Shown piece after piece: positions 13,474 to 23,668 of a stretch of DNA of 64,000 bases. A program made the position numbers and the translations under genes. The notes beneath the pieces are model-generated. The model was given only the letters and a program-made list of their open reading frames with translations, had not been told where the DNA came from and did not search any database. Position 1 is the first letter of the stretch, and the number at the start of each line of letters is the position of its first letter. The stretch is from Leptodontidium sp. MPI-SDFR-AT-0119 (Eukaryota; Ascomycota; Leotiomycetes; Helotiales; Leptodontidiaceae), in assembly GCA_020726505.1 (NCBI GenBank), contig JAHLEZ010000027.1:1-64000 (forward strand). The letters run 5' to 3'.

Positions 13474-14763
13474 GGACACCCATGTACAATTGGAAGATAT
13501 AAAAAGGCATGATGTTTCATGGAAATCCAGATCGGTCCGTCATTGGATTAGCCAGGATTCTGAAATGTAGGCAAGTTTGAGAAACCATCCTGTCATGGTA
13601 AGAGGGCACGAGTAGTCTCGATCACACCAGACCGCGATATTTCAAGAAATTTTGTTGTATGCTATAAATCAGCCTCCAATATACATAGACTGGGATATTG
13701 ACTCTAGAGAGCTATTTTGTCAAAACTCTTACTTTAATTTACCATCTCTCAATTGTGAGTACTTCACATCTATGAATAATCACTCGCAAACCGATTACTT
13801 GAAGCTAAAAGAGAGTTTGGAGACGTGGTGATTTCTGACTGTACAATTATTCGTAAGATTAACCAGCGCACTTTGCCCACTACCACCAAAGACGTTTACT
13901 GCCATGTGATAAAACATTGGGCGCCTAGTACTTTTGATAACTTTAACTCCATGCTTTATATTCGAAGTGAAACCTTGGGCTGCAGCATGTTGAACTTTTC
14001 AGTCATGTCAGCCAAAGGCTCCATTGTGACCTTGGCAGGGGTTCGCTGCAGCACATAGAAACGACAGCAAACCTACACGGATTTCTCGGACATATTGAAA
14101 GCGGAAGCATCCGGACATCTCCAGAAGTTAACTGAAATGATGGTAACACTTTACTAGCGAGCGAAACGTTTATTCCGGAAGCACGAACAATCTAGCGACG
14201 CATTGTCTCAACCATCTTTGCCTGTTCTCCGAGAGGAAGAAGAAGCTCGTCTTAAAATTTCATGTGAATTCCCCGATAAATGAGTCGCCATGTGCATAGC
14301 TCGGGACCCGGGAACAGGAACCCGAAGCGCGTACTTGTATTCAATACTTCGGGATTAGAATAGTTCTCATGGGATGATTAGCTGTGGGAGTTCCCTTTGG
14401 GTATTGTTTATTTACCTTAGCGTGGGTGTTATACACTACCTAACTCAGTTAGTAAATGATAATGCTCTTAGAATGTGATATTGGCCGAGCTAGGACGGGA
14501 AGAAAAGAACATACTTCGATGCATGACAAGCACTGAAGCTGCCTTGACTACTGGGATGTTTAGTATTAAGCTGTTGCTGTTCCTGCAGCCCACCTTGCCC
14601 TTAGCAAGTAATCCAGGCAAATAACGGTTCAATTAAGCCAAGCACTGGGGGAACCTATACATTTTACTACAATACGCCATCTTCTGCATAAATCTCGTTG
14701 AAACTCGAAGGCCAAACGAACTGAATCTAGACCAGATCTTTGCGAGAAACAGTGAGCTTCGCC
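13474..14763 (+). pseudogene. Decayed coding fragment between isomerase and exporter
   Basis: A coding-like frame runs from about 13800 to 14283 on the plus strand with two internal TAG codons (after GVRCST and after MMVTLY), both explicable as C-to-T changes in CAG. Between them are VYCHVIKHWAPSTFDNF, SMLNFSVMSAKGSIVTL and YTDFSDILKAEASGHLQ; it ends KISCEFPDK before TGA at 14281-14283. The pattern of hydrophobic strand, SAKGSIV turn and GVRC loosely recalls the tail of a polyketide-synthase dehydratase domain, but I cannot establish that. If correct, it would be the only trace of a cluster backbone enzyme. The remaining 480 nt before the exporter look like promoter sequence. Confidence 0.35.
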
Positions 14764-16617
14764 ATGTCAGTCTTCGCCATGTCAGCCCCTGGTACTCCAG
14801 AACAATCTCTATCTCTATCTCTTGTCACGCATCACCACGACCCTCCGCCACATAGTGAAACCGTGGATGATACGGAATACCCTGACGGCTTTCGGCTATT
14901 TACCACTCTCGCTGCTCTCATCTTGGCCATATTTCTGGCAACTCTTGACACGACTATCTTGGCAACAGCAATTCCCCGGATCACTGATCAGTTTCACAGC
15001 CTGACTGATGTTGGTTGGTACGCGTCTGCCTTTTTCATGACGGTATCCTTCTCGCAATCAGCATGGGGTAAAATTTACAAATACTTCGATCTCAAGACTA
15101 TGTTTCTCATCGCGATTACCATCTTTGAAATTAGAAGTCTGATTTGCGGCAAGGCTTCCCGTATATAATTCCAAGTGTTTCAATCTAACAGGCTCTAGGC
15201 GCAGCTCCAAATAGTCAGATATTGATTTTTGGTCGAGCAGTTGCGGGCTTAGGCGGCGCAGGTGTTCTTGCGGGATGCTATATTATCATAGCTTTCTCCG
15301 TTCCACCCGCAAAGCGACCGGCTTATACCGGCATAATGAGCGGAACTTCTGGAGCAGCTTCAGTTGTTGGCCTTCTGCTTGGAGGCATAATTACCGATAG
15401 ACTTGGTTGGAGATGGTGGTATTTATTGTCTGACTCCTGAGCTGGGGTGCACGCACTGACTTGCTCTCCGAAGTTTCTATATCAACCTGCCCATCGGGGG
15501 GCTTTCGGCTGCTATTATTCTGTTCACCTTCAGGACTCCTTCCCATTCACGGAACGTTGCAAATACCTCATGGTCCGAGAAGATTAAGCAAATGGACATT
15601 ATCGGAATGATGGGTATCATGGCTGCAGTCACCTGTTATCTTTTAGCATTTCAATGGGGAGGTATCACCAAGAGCTGGAAGTCGGCCGATGTGATCGGCC
15701 TCTTAGTTGGCTTCTTCCTCCTAACAATCGATTCTGTAGGCGTTGAATATGTGCAAGGAGATCGCGCTCTCTTCGTTCCACGCATTGTGAAGCAAAGAGC
15801 AGTCTATGTGGGGTGTATATATGGTTTCTTGTAAGTCATACACAACTTTGACAGTACTTTCAAACCCTAACTGCATTAGGATTGCAGGTGGTTACTTTGT
15901 GCTGGTATACTACCTACCCATCTACTTTCAGTCAATGCTTGGAGTATCTGCCGAGCAGAGCGGTGTAAGAAACTTGGCCTTTGTCGTCGCCGTCAGTAAG
16001 TGTTCAGCTATCACCCTTTTTTCGTCAACCCTCTCATCATACAACTACTAGCTATCTGTACCATCGCTTCTGGAGCGAGCATCAGCGCTTGCGGCTACTT
16101 CGCCCCTTTCGCCATTGTTGGCGCCGGAATCATGACCATCGGCACTGGCCTCATCTACACTTTCAACATCAACTCCTCTTCTGCCGCCTGGATCGGCTTT
16201 CAAGTCCTGACGGGAATTGGCGCTGGAATCTGCTTGCAAACACCGATGGTGGGGGGCAAGGTCTTCTCAGCCCCCGAAGATCTCTCCTCCACCACTGCGA
16301 TTTTGCTCTTTGCCCAGACAATGGGCGGAACATTCATAGTCTCTGCTGCGGAGTCTGGGCTCACAAATACGTTGATCAGGAACATGGAGAAGAATGTTCC
16401 GAGTATTCGTTCTGCCACGATTCTTGCGGTGGGGGCGTCCAAATTGAGGGAAGTATTCACGGCTGAAGAGCTGGTAGGCATATTGGACAGCTACATGGCG
16501 GGATTGAAAGTGGCGTTTGCTGTTGCAATTGCTTTGGCTGGTGGTGCTGCTGTTGCTGGTCTATTCATGCCATGGGTATCAATCAAAGGTAAAAGCGCGG
16601 CGAATGTTGTTGCATGA
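14764..16617 (+). CDS. MFS drug/metabolite exporter (DHA2, 14-TM type)
   Basis: A plasma-membrane proton-coupled exporter of the major facilitator superfamily, probably exporting the cluster product. Exons 14764-15148, 15199-15418, 15474-15830, 15880-15995 and 16052-16617 total 1644 nt and give 547 residues. The DHA2 signature LDTTILATAIPRITDQF lies in TM1, followed by WYASAFFMTVS, FGRAVAGLGGAGVLAGCY (motif C-like), RLGWRWCFYINLPIGG and GGYFVLVYYLPIYFQ, all as in fungal toxin-efflux pumps. The first intron starts with GC (GCAAGG), the accepted minor donor class; every other choice gives stops. ATG 14764 or 14779 could be the start; a non-ATG extension upstream is unlikely. It is intact, unlike its neighbours, and convergent with the P450. 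Confidence 0.88.
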
Positions 16618-17064
16618 TGGGTTAAGTGTTATTAGATTGTAGACTGTTATTGTCTGTCTTCTGTCCTCTTGCATACTATCATTCTTTGGTGTGTACTCAG
16701 CATGAGGCTTACTTGTGACGTACATAGGGGTATCTAGCCCTGTTACCATCGTATAGATGTCCAAATCTTGAACGATACTTGGGGGATTACTGAACATCAA
16801 TCAGAAGGCATACACAACATATTCATCAAATCAGGAATCGAGTTTTACCAGAGACTATACATGGTGGATTATATAGGTTTTTGGGTAACTTTGTTGGTAA
16901 TTCGTTTGGTAAAAACTTGGAGGGAAAAGCTTGTTAGAAGACAGCTCCAATTATCTACATGTGAAATGTGGAAATTCCGTGTCAGTCATTTGACCAGTGC
17001 TTTCTACTGTCAGCACCGTATCTATCTACACCTGTATTTCTATCAATGTTGCAGATACATGGCC
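16618..17064. other. Convergent intergenic spacer
   Basis: 447 bases between the 3' ends of the exporter (+) and the P450 (-). No gene, repeat or RNA is recognised; it presumably holds both 3' untranslated regions. Confidence 0.5.
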
Positions 17065-19152
17065 TCAGCATTTTGCTTCTCTCCTCTTAATCCTAATAGT
17101 TGCTTCCATCGGAGGTACTCTATTCGTTGAAAACCATGTGTTGTCAGGTCGCTTGTCCCGGATATCAAAATCATAATTCAGAATCATGTGCGCTAAACCA
17201 AGTTTCAGTGCGCTTGAAGCGAAGAACCTTCCAGGACACGCATGTCTTCCATGCCCAAAGGCGGTGTACTCGGGACTAGTTGTGGCCCAAGCCTGGCGTG
17301 CTCCTTGAATATAAGACCCGCCTTTTTCTGCTGAGATAGCACGCTTTTCCGCGAACCGGAAAGGCTTGAACATATCTGGATCTGGGTAGAGCAGCGGGTC
17401 ATGGAAGACTGGAAACGATGGAGTGGAAACCATTGTCCCTTTGGGCATATGGACTCCCGATGGTGTTGTGATGCCTTTAGGGTCGATAACCATTCGATTT
17501 GTCGCCGTAATCACAGCTGAGTTTAAACGCGCCGACTCACGCATTGTACTGTCCAACTTTGACATTGCTGCAAGAGTACGCTTGTTCCACTGCCTACCAT
17601 GCTCCGCCAAAACCGAGGTGATCTCCTCGGGCAGCTCGTGGACATATTCCACCTTGGATGCTGCAATATCAAGGACTGCGTGAGTCATAGCAAAGGCCGC
17701 TGCGTGAATAGCCATGAAATCGATGATTAATATCCTGCCTGCCAAGGTATCAACTTTGCTAAAGTACGGATCCTTTAGAGACTTGGCTTGATTTATCGAC
17801 CACTGCAGGAAGTCATTCTTCTCGATGACGGCTTTCTTTTCTGGGTCTGTGCGCCGAGCGTCATATTCTTTCAGCCGCCGACGAATCTCTGGTCGTAGGA
17901 AACGGACGAAGCGGTTGGTATGAATGCGATTCGGTAGAGTGATGAATGGTGCGGCAAGAGGACGAAGAGGTCGCCAAATCATGTGCAGCAACGTCGAGGC
18001 GAAGGGAATGTCTGCTGCAAAATCCATTGCGGTATCGATGAAATCTTGATTGCGACAAAATGGAAGGCCAATGAAGATTCGGTTGGTTGTTTGGCCAACA
18101 ATTCGTCTCACTGAATCGTACACGCAGATCTCCTTGAAGTGGTGCATGTCTTTACCCCAGATATTGTCGATACTATGCTGAGCCTCGTCCAGCATTTCTG
18201 GAAACACATTGCCTATCTCCCGCGTCAAGAGGCCAGCAATGATGGAGATATGTGCTGGATCATGAGCCAGCCTGGGGTCCGTGACGGTGTAATCGAGCTG
18301 AAGCGAATCGATACAGCAATGTGCTTAACTAGCTTCAATAATTTTTCGGCTTTTTCCTAGCGAGCCTCATCAAAAGTTCAAAAGCTCAAATTCACCACCC
18401 TCCGACTACACTCTCTACGTAATATATTAATAAATAAAAAGTTGATATTCGTGTAGTTTAACACTTTTTTAATAAATGCATCTACTTTTTAATATATGCG
18501 ACGCGTTGATTAATAAGTAATAATTGATTTCCTAGAACTCGCGGTTTTTGCTAGGGATTGTTGCTTTGCCCTCACTCGTAAGAGCCGCAAAGTCGTCTTT
18601 TTACCCCCCTCCTATAACTTTAAAATTAAAGCGATGCATAGCAAGCCCTTTTAAAATAAGATATTTAAACATATAAACGTTAATTTAGTGTTTACAGCTT
18701 TTAATTTAAAGACGTTGTTGAGGCGTAGTATTTCGGGGCGTTTTCGTCGATTTGGTGAGGGCTCGAAAAATCGCGAGGCTGGGCCCCGCACGATTGAAGC
18801 TAGTTAAGCACATTGCTGTAATCTAGTCAAGGATACTGATTTCTGAGTCTGGCCGTTCTACCAGCCACTGCAGCTCCTCCCGCGGAAGATGGACGAAGTT
18901 CTGACCCCCTGCAATCGGGAAGATGCAAGCACGATTTCTGTGTTCCTTATAGGCAATCTCTGCGGCGGTTTGCATATCCAGGGTATTCCTCCACTGCGCC
19001 CTTAAAAGTGGAAACCACTCGCCCGGTTTTGCGCCGACGATGGGTAAATTTGGCAGTTTAGGTGCGCAGAGGTACTGATGCAGCATGTAGCCCACAACAA
19101 GCAAGGCCAGTGCCAACACGGTTGACCCATTCCATGTGTCTCCTTCAAACAT
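17065..19152 (-). pseudogene. Cytochrome P450 monooxygenase split by a transposon
   Basis: The N-terminal part (19152-18821) has a membrane anchor (VLALALLVVGYML), then PKLPNLPIVGAKPGEWF. The C-terminal part (18311-17065) has NRIFIGLPFCRN, the I-helix region AIHAAAFAMTHAVLDIA, an ExxR motif (ESAR) and the heme loop FGHGRHACPGRFF with its Cys ligand, typical of fungal CYP68/CYP503-like metabolite enzymes. Between them lies a 505-bp inverted-repeat element flanked by TA. Discounting the element and one TA leaves 1581 nt, exactly 527 codons, so the insertion is frame-neutral. One in-frame TAG (18823-18825) beside the insertion site remains, explicable as a CAG-to-TAG change. As it stands translation ends at 109 residues, before any catalytic element. 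The promoter faces that of the reductase. Confidence 0.88.
18312..18820. mobile_element. TA-flanked TIR element (pogo/Tc1-mariner-type MITE)
   Basis: Perfect 26-bp terminal inverted repeats at 18314-18339 and 18793-18818, both beginning CAGCAATGTGCTTAACTAGC. TA dinucleotides at both ends (18312-18313, 18819-18820) are the target duplication of the Tc1/mariner-pogo superfamily. The 505-bp body has AT-rich, stop-filled centre and GC-rich flanks and encodes no transposase, so it needs an enzyme in trans. Removing it restores the P450 frame, confirming the boundaries. Confidence 0.9.
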
Positions 19153-19708
19153 AGTCGCTGGATGATGGCGAGCGAGGGTAGCGAGTGGGTGGGGGGAATT
19201 GAGACCTGAGACCTTTGAGCCGCCCAGATGGAACTACTGGCTATTCAAATGAACGCCTGTACTTCGAAGTAGCGTAAGAGCTCGTGTATGCATATAAAGT
19301 GCACAGTAGATGCAGATAGATCTTTTCCCGGCAATATCATATTTGTGCTTGTCCGTCAGTCCCCTTCTCAGCAACGACACCGAAGTACACATACCCAACC
19401 CATGATGCCCGGCCCCAAATGCCGAGTCCCTGACGCCACCGGCAGCTATCGGAGTTAAAAGACTCGGATAACGTAACGCCGGCTGAGTGGGCAGCTAGAG
19501 ACGGAGCTAATATACAACTAACCACGAACAACAACACTAACACTAAACCAAAATTTATAAGTCTGGCTTCTTGAAAATTGATCTTTTTCTCTGCACACAG
19601 CTACTCTGTTTATTCATATATCGTCTAATTTGAACTAAATAGACACAGCGTGTTTCTTCTATCTTCCATAACTGTCACTCCCCCCCACGCACCCAGAACA
19701 CCAGCAAT
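19153..19708. promoter_or_regulatory. Divergent promoter region, P450 / reductase
   Basis: 556 bases separate the divergent start codons of the P450 (-) and aldo-keto reductase (+), a common arrangement for co-regulated cluster genes. A 68-codon minus-strand frame at 19337-19543 begins with a signal-peptide-like MLVLLFVVSCILAPSLAA but has only two cysteines and no support beyond that, so it is probably fortuitous. Confidence 0.45.
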
Positions 19709-20835
19709 ATGCCCCAGCTCATCGGCAAGGAAATTGGCCCTATTGGCTTGGGCCTCATGGGATTGACTTGGCGAGATCAGCCATATCCTGAAGAGCAGGC
19801 CTTTGGGGCTTTGCGCGCCGCCGTCAAGAATGGAAGTACGCGCACGAACTCTCTCTGGCTCCCTCCCCCTCGTCGAGTTGGCTGACTCTTGCTTTACCAG
19901 GCAATTTCTGGAATGGGGCCGAGTTCTATGGGCCACCCAGTTACAACAGTCTGGTGCTTCTGGAGAAGTACTTTGAGGAGTTCCCAGAAGACGCTGAAAA
20001 GGTCGTCATCAGCATTAAAGGCGGCGTGAATCCGAAAACCGGCCATTCAGACGCCTCGCCTGAGAACACACGCCGGTCGATCGACGACTGCATTGCCCAA
20101 CTCAAAGGCCGCAAGAAGCTCGATGTGTTCGAATTCGGCCGCCGAGATCCAGCCGTGCCTATGGAGACCACCTTTGGCATTATCGACAAGGAGTATGTTC
20201 AGACGGGAAAGATAGGGGGCATCTCGCTGTCAGAGGTGAGGGCGGAGACGATCCATGAGGCTGTCAAACATACCAAGGTCGTTGCCGTAGAGGTTGAACT
20301 GTCATTGTAAGTGACCCAATGACCCGTATAGCTCTCGCTGGTAATTTGCAGCTCACGCTTACGGTGCATCAGGTTCGCTACTGACATCTTGAACAATGGC
20401 GTTGCAGCCGCATGCGCCCAGTACGGTATCCCGATCATCGCTTACTCGCCTATCGGCAGAGGCATGTTGACCGGCGAGTTCAAGAAGTTGGAAGATATCC
20501 CCAAGGACTCGTTATTGCTGCAGTTTGGTTTTCCTCGCTTCCAGCCAGGCAACTTCGAGATCAATCTTCAGCTGGTCGAGAAGGTTGAGGAGCTCGCCAA
20601 GATTAAAGGCTACACGCCAGCCCAACTCGCTATCAACTGGACGAGGGCACTCTCGAGGCGTCCTGGAATGCCCACCATCATCCCGATCCCGGGTGCCACT
20701 AGAGCGGCACGCGTGGAGGAAAACAGCAAGCCAGTCGACATCACGGATGAGGAGCTGGCGCAGATTGACGATATCTTGGCTAAATTCAAGCCAGCTGGCG
20801 AGCGTTACCCCAGCGTCGTTCCAACGAACACTTAA
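19709..20835 (+). CDS. Aldo-keto reductase, pyridoxal-reductase-like
   Basis: NADPH-dependent carbonyl reductase of the AKR fold. Exons 19709-19835, 19901-20306 and 20373-20835 give 331 residues, normal for the family. Visible features: the start PIGLGLMGLTWR, the catalytic Tyr in WNGAEFYGPP, catalytic Lys in VVISIKGG, the strand YGIPIIAYSPIGRGMLTGEF, and the cofactor-binding IIPIPGATRAARVEEN. The position of the usual active-site His is FEFGRRDP, as in yeast-type pyridoxal reductases. The nearest described function is pyridoxal to pyridoxine reduction (cytosol), but its place in a metabolite cluster makes reduction of a pathway aldehyde or ketone equally likely. No lesion is seen. Confidence 0.87.
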
Positions 20836-21974
20836 GGTTATGAAACTTGTTTCTACGGTGTGGGTTTTTGTTACGTAGGCACAATCTTTTAGGCTGTAAA
20901 GGTCCGTTAGTGTTATGGGAATGACACGAACGGCGGTTTTGTTAGAATGGGATTGTCATCAAGCCACTTTTCGGATTTCAAAAAACTAGAAAGATATCAC
21001 GAAGCCATATGTACTTGCATAACAAGGAACGGACAGGTCTATGACATTGCTCGATGTACCTTCCACGTGATTTGCTGCTGTAGCCAACAAAAAAGCCTGC
21101 AAAATAGGAATTTCTACCATCTACTGGCCTTGAGATAGTAAGAATAGGGAACGGGGTAGAACGGTCTCGGAATTAGCTCCTGCGTTCTGTGTTGACTAGT
21201 TATGTATGGGACTCAACCGCCGCTGTCGATCTGATTGAAACTATTGGTTCCAGTGATTTGGATTGAATTGACTGCCTGAACTACGGTGTTATGTACGCTG
21301 TATATATAGGCTGTCTACTATCCCCCCCCCTCCCCTCCCCTGGCTTGAATGTTAAACTTCTAGTATGTTCCGCGCCACAGATTTAACATTCAAGCCAGGA
21401 GGGGGTAGTTCAGCGGAACCAGTCCCTGTAACCCCCTGTAAAGCCGAACCAGCTTCAGCTCTACAGGGCCTTCGGACCTGTAGGCTAGCGCTAACGCCGG
21501 CGCTAAGCCTATATCCAAAATAACAGAAACCTCTATTGCCTGTCATACCGAGACGTCGCTTCCCAGCGAACTCTGTACATCTGACTCCGACTCTGTACGT
21601 CCTTATTCTAATGACTTGAATCCGATTGTTGCAACTACAAATCTTATTTATTATAGTGAATATTGAACTTTTCAAAAGAAGGAAACTATAACCCTTATAT
21701 GTATCTTTATATTATTCATTTGAGATAATTTCAATTACTCTTGTCATTTAGATTATTTACTCCCCTGTGAGACACGATAAGATCACAGGCTGTGGTCATC
21801 CTTTCCACATATCAGCAGCTTCGTCTTCAGTCCGAGAATCATAGTTGTAGAACTGCAGACATTTTACCTAAGTTTAAAAATTACGCCTGATAGCGAATTC
21901 TTTGTCCATATGAATTATAGATAAATTTGAAACGAAAATTCCTCAAGACGAGTTCAGCCATTATGAAGTTAGTT
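20836..21974. repeat. Spacer with hairpin-rich LTR-like remnant
   Basis: 20836-21300 holds no recognised gene. At 21339-21356 and 21382-21399 are 18-base inverted arms CCTGGCTTGAATGTTAAA and its complement. Two more hairpins follow: CTACAGG/CCTGTAG (21461-21483) and GGCTAGCGC/GCGCTAAGCC (21483-21509). A C-rich run lies at 21321-21340. The minus-strand peptide of 21350-21675 (containing GMTGNRGFCYFGYRLS) is of a type I associate with fungal copia LTR sequence, so this is probably a solo LTR fragment that escaped RIP. 21680-21974 is AT-rich 3' flank of the oxidase. Confidence 0.4.
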
Positions 21975-23668
21975 CTAGACAATGTTGTGGAAGAAGCGGA
22001 AGACATTGTTCGGATCCCATTTTGCCTTTAATTCACCCAATCTTGGGACATTTCTCCCCCACATCTGCTCCAAAGTCTCGTCGCCGTTGGCGTAGCTTAC
22101 ATAGACTGCGAGGTCGTCATAGCCAGACGTAGCAGCAAAGGCGGCCCGTATTCCCTTCCCAACTACCTCGCCCGCTTGCTCCGTCTCTGTTGAGTTCCAT
22201 GCGAACGAAATTGCTCTGTTCGTGAGTCAGACAGCGCTCTATAAAGAGAAAAGAGGTGAAGGGAAATAGACTTACGCGTAACCTTTGGACTCGCGCCACG
22301 GATAGGCTGTAGCATCGACAGCCACTGCTTCCACAGCCTGTGGGGAGAATATTTCTATCTCGACACTGCTAGAGCGGCCACCCGGATGATCGATGTAAAA
22401 GTCACTGAGCGTTTGAAACACTTCCTGGTACGTGGATGACGACAAGTTGCGAAAGTTGGCTGCGTATCCGTTTGCAACCGTCGGCGAACATATCGCTGTA
22501 CCGAGTCCGCGTAAGGCCACCTTATTCAGCTCGTTATACGCAACTGTGCTGATGGACGTGTAAGTTGGGTTGAGGTCCAAAATGGGCGCGATGAGCTCGC
22601 GCCCCTCGTCCTTGGGGCCGATATAGACCCAGCCTACAAGAATTTGGGGCTGTTCGAGAAATCAGCTCACGTCTTCACGTTTTCAGACAAACTTACCGCT
22701 CCCATGGTGTCATTGTATACCATGATGGAAATAGTGGAGAGCTCAGCGGGCATGGTGTTGCTGAGGGACTCAAGTAGGTCAAAGTATGGGACGCTTGATG
22801 ATGCCGGGAGGACAAAGTCTGCACTCAGCACCTGGCCCTTATTGAGCTGCGGGGCAAGCTGATATGTGGCCGAAGTGATAATTCCAAAGTTGGGAGCGGC
22901 ACCTCGAATGGCCCAAATAACTCCGGGTGTGAGTTCTCCGATACATCAATCAGGGTACCTCTGGCCGTCACTAGGCGGACCGACATGAGTCTGTCGATAA
23001 TCAGGCCGTCGACACCCTGCCAGCGTCCGACTCCACCACCCACGGTTGCGCCTATCATGCCAGGGCAAACACAGGATCCAATCGCTGGGAAGGTATCAGT
23101 TTTACGAGATTCTCTCAGTATCACAGCTCAGACGGGCACGAACGCATTTGATAACCCGCCTCGTATACTGGGTCAGTGATATCTCCGAAGCGTACGCCTC
23201 CCCTAATCGTCAGAGTGCCGTTCTCAGCATCCACCTGGACGCTGTTCAGCTTTGACAGATCAATAGCCAGCCCTTCCTGCAGATCGCCTAGAGTAACGGT
23301 GGAAGAATGGCGGCCACCAATGCCCAGGAAGGGCAGGTTGATGGAATTCGCAATTTTCACCTAGTCCCCGTCATGTCAGAACATCACTCCCAGATCGAGG
23401 AACCGGTATCAATACGTACCGCTTTTGCCACATCGCCCTCTGTTGCCGGGCTGATAACCGCAGAATACGTGGGCTCATGGTTACTATTCCAGCGCTCTGT
23501 TACATCTTCAAACGCGGCGGAGTTGGGGAAGGCGACGGTAGTTTGTGCATCCCAATCATTGCTCGGACGAGTAAGCGCCGAGCAAAGGCCTCCAGGGTAA
23601 CCTGTAGTTAATTTGCCAGATAGCAAGGCTCCTAGTGCCGCCGTTGTGAAACGCTTGTCAAGAAACAT
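21975..23668 (-). pseudogene. Secreted FAD-linked oxidase (BBE-like), 1-nt frameshift
   Basis: Exons 23668-23420, 23360-23144, 23084-22697, 22649-22276 and 22215-21975. A signal peptide is followed by an FAD_binding_4 domain with flavin-attachment His in GIGGRHSSTVT and Cys in IGSCVCPGMIGAT, the pair used for bicovalent FAD in berberine-bridge-like oxidases, then GGGVGRWQGVDGL. The C-terminal BBE segment reads YVSYANGDETLEQMWG and VFRFFHNIV. Exons total 1469 nt, one short of 490 codons: in exon 3 near 22914-22917 the sequence reads as if one A (plus strand) were missing where the family has an ELFWAIRG-type segment. The frame resumes perfectly for the remaining 240 or so residues. Either a recent pseudogene or a base-calling error. 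Such enzymes oxidise alcohols or form rings in secondary metabolism. Confidence 0.85.

Noticed and set aside
15981..16481. Frames of 161 (+) and 93 (-) codons
   Set aside because: Both are shadows of the last exporter exon.
18312..18820. TIR element as a large intron of the P450
   Set aside because: No donor/acceptor pair around it keeps the frame, whereas removal of element plus one TA does so exactly.
19337..19543. Small secreted protein in the divergent promoter
   Set aside because: Only a hydrophobic start supports it; length, two cysteines and position make chance likely.
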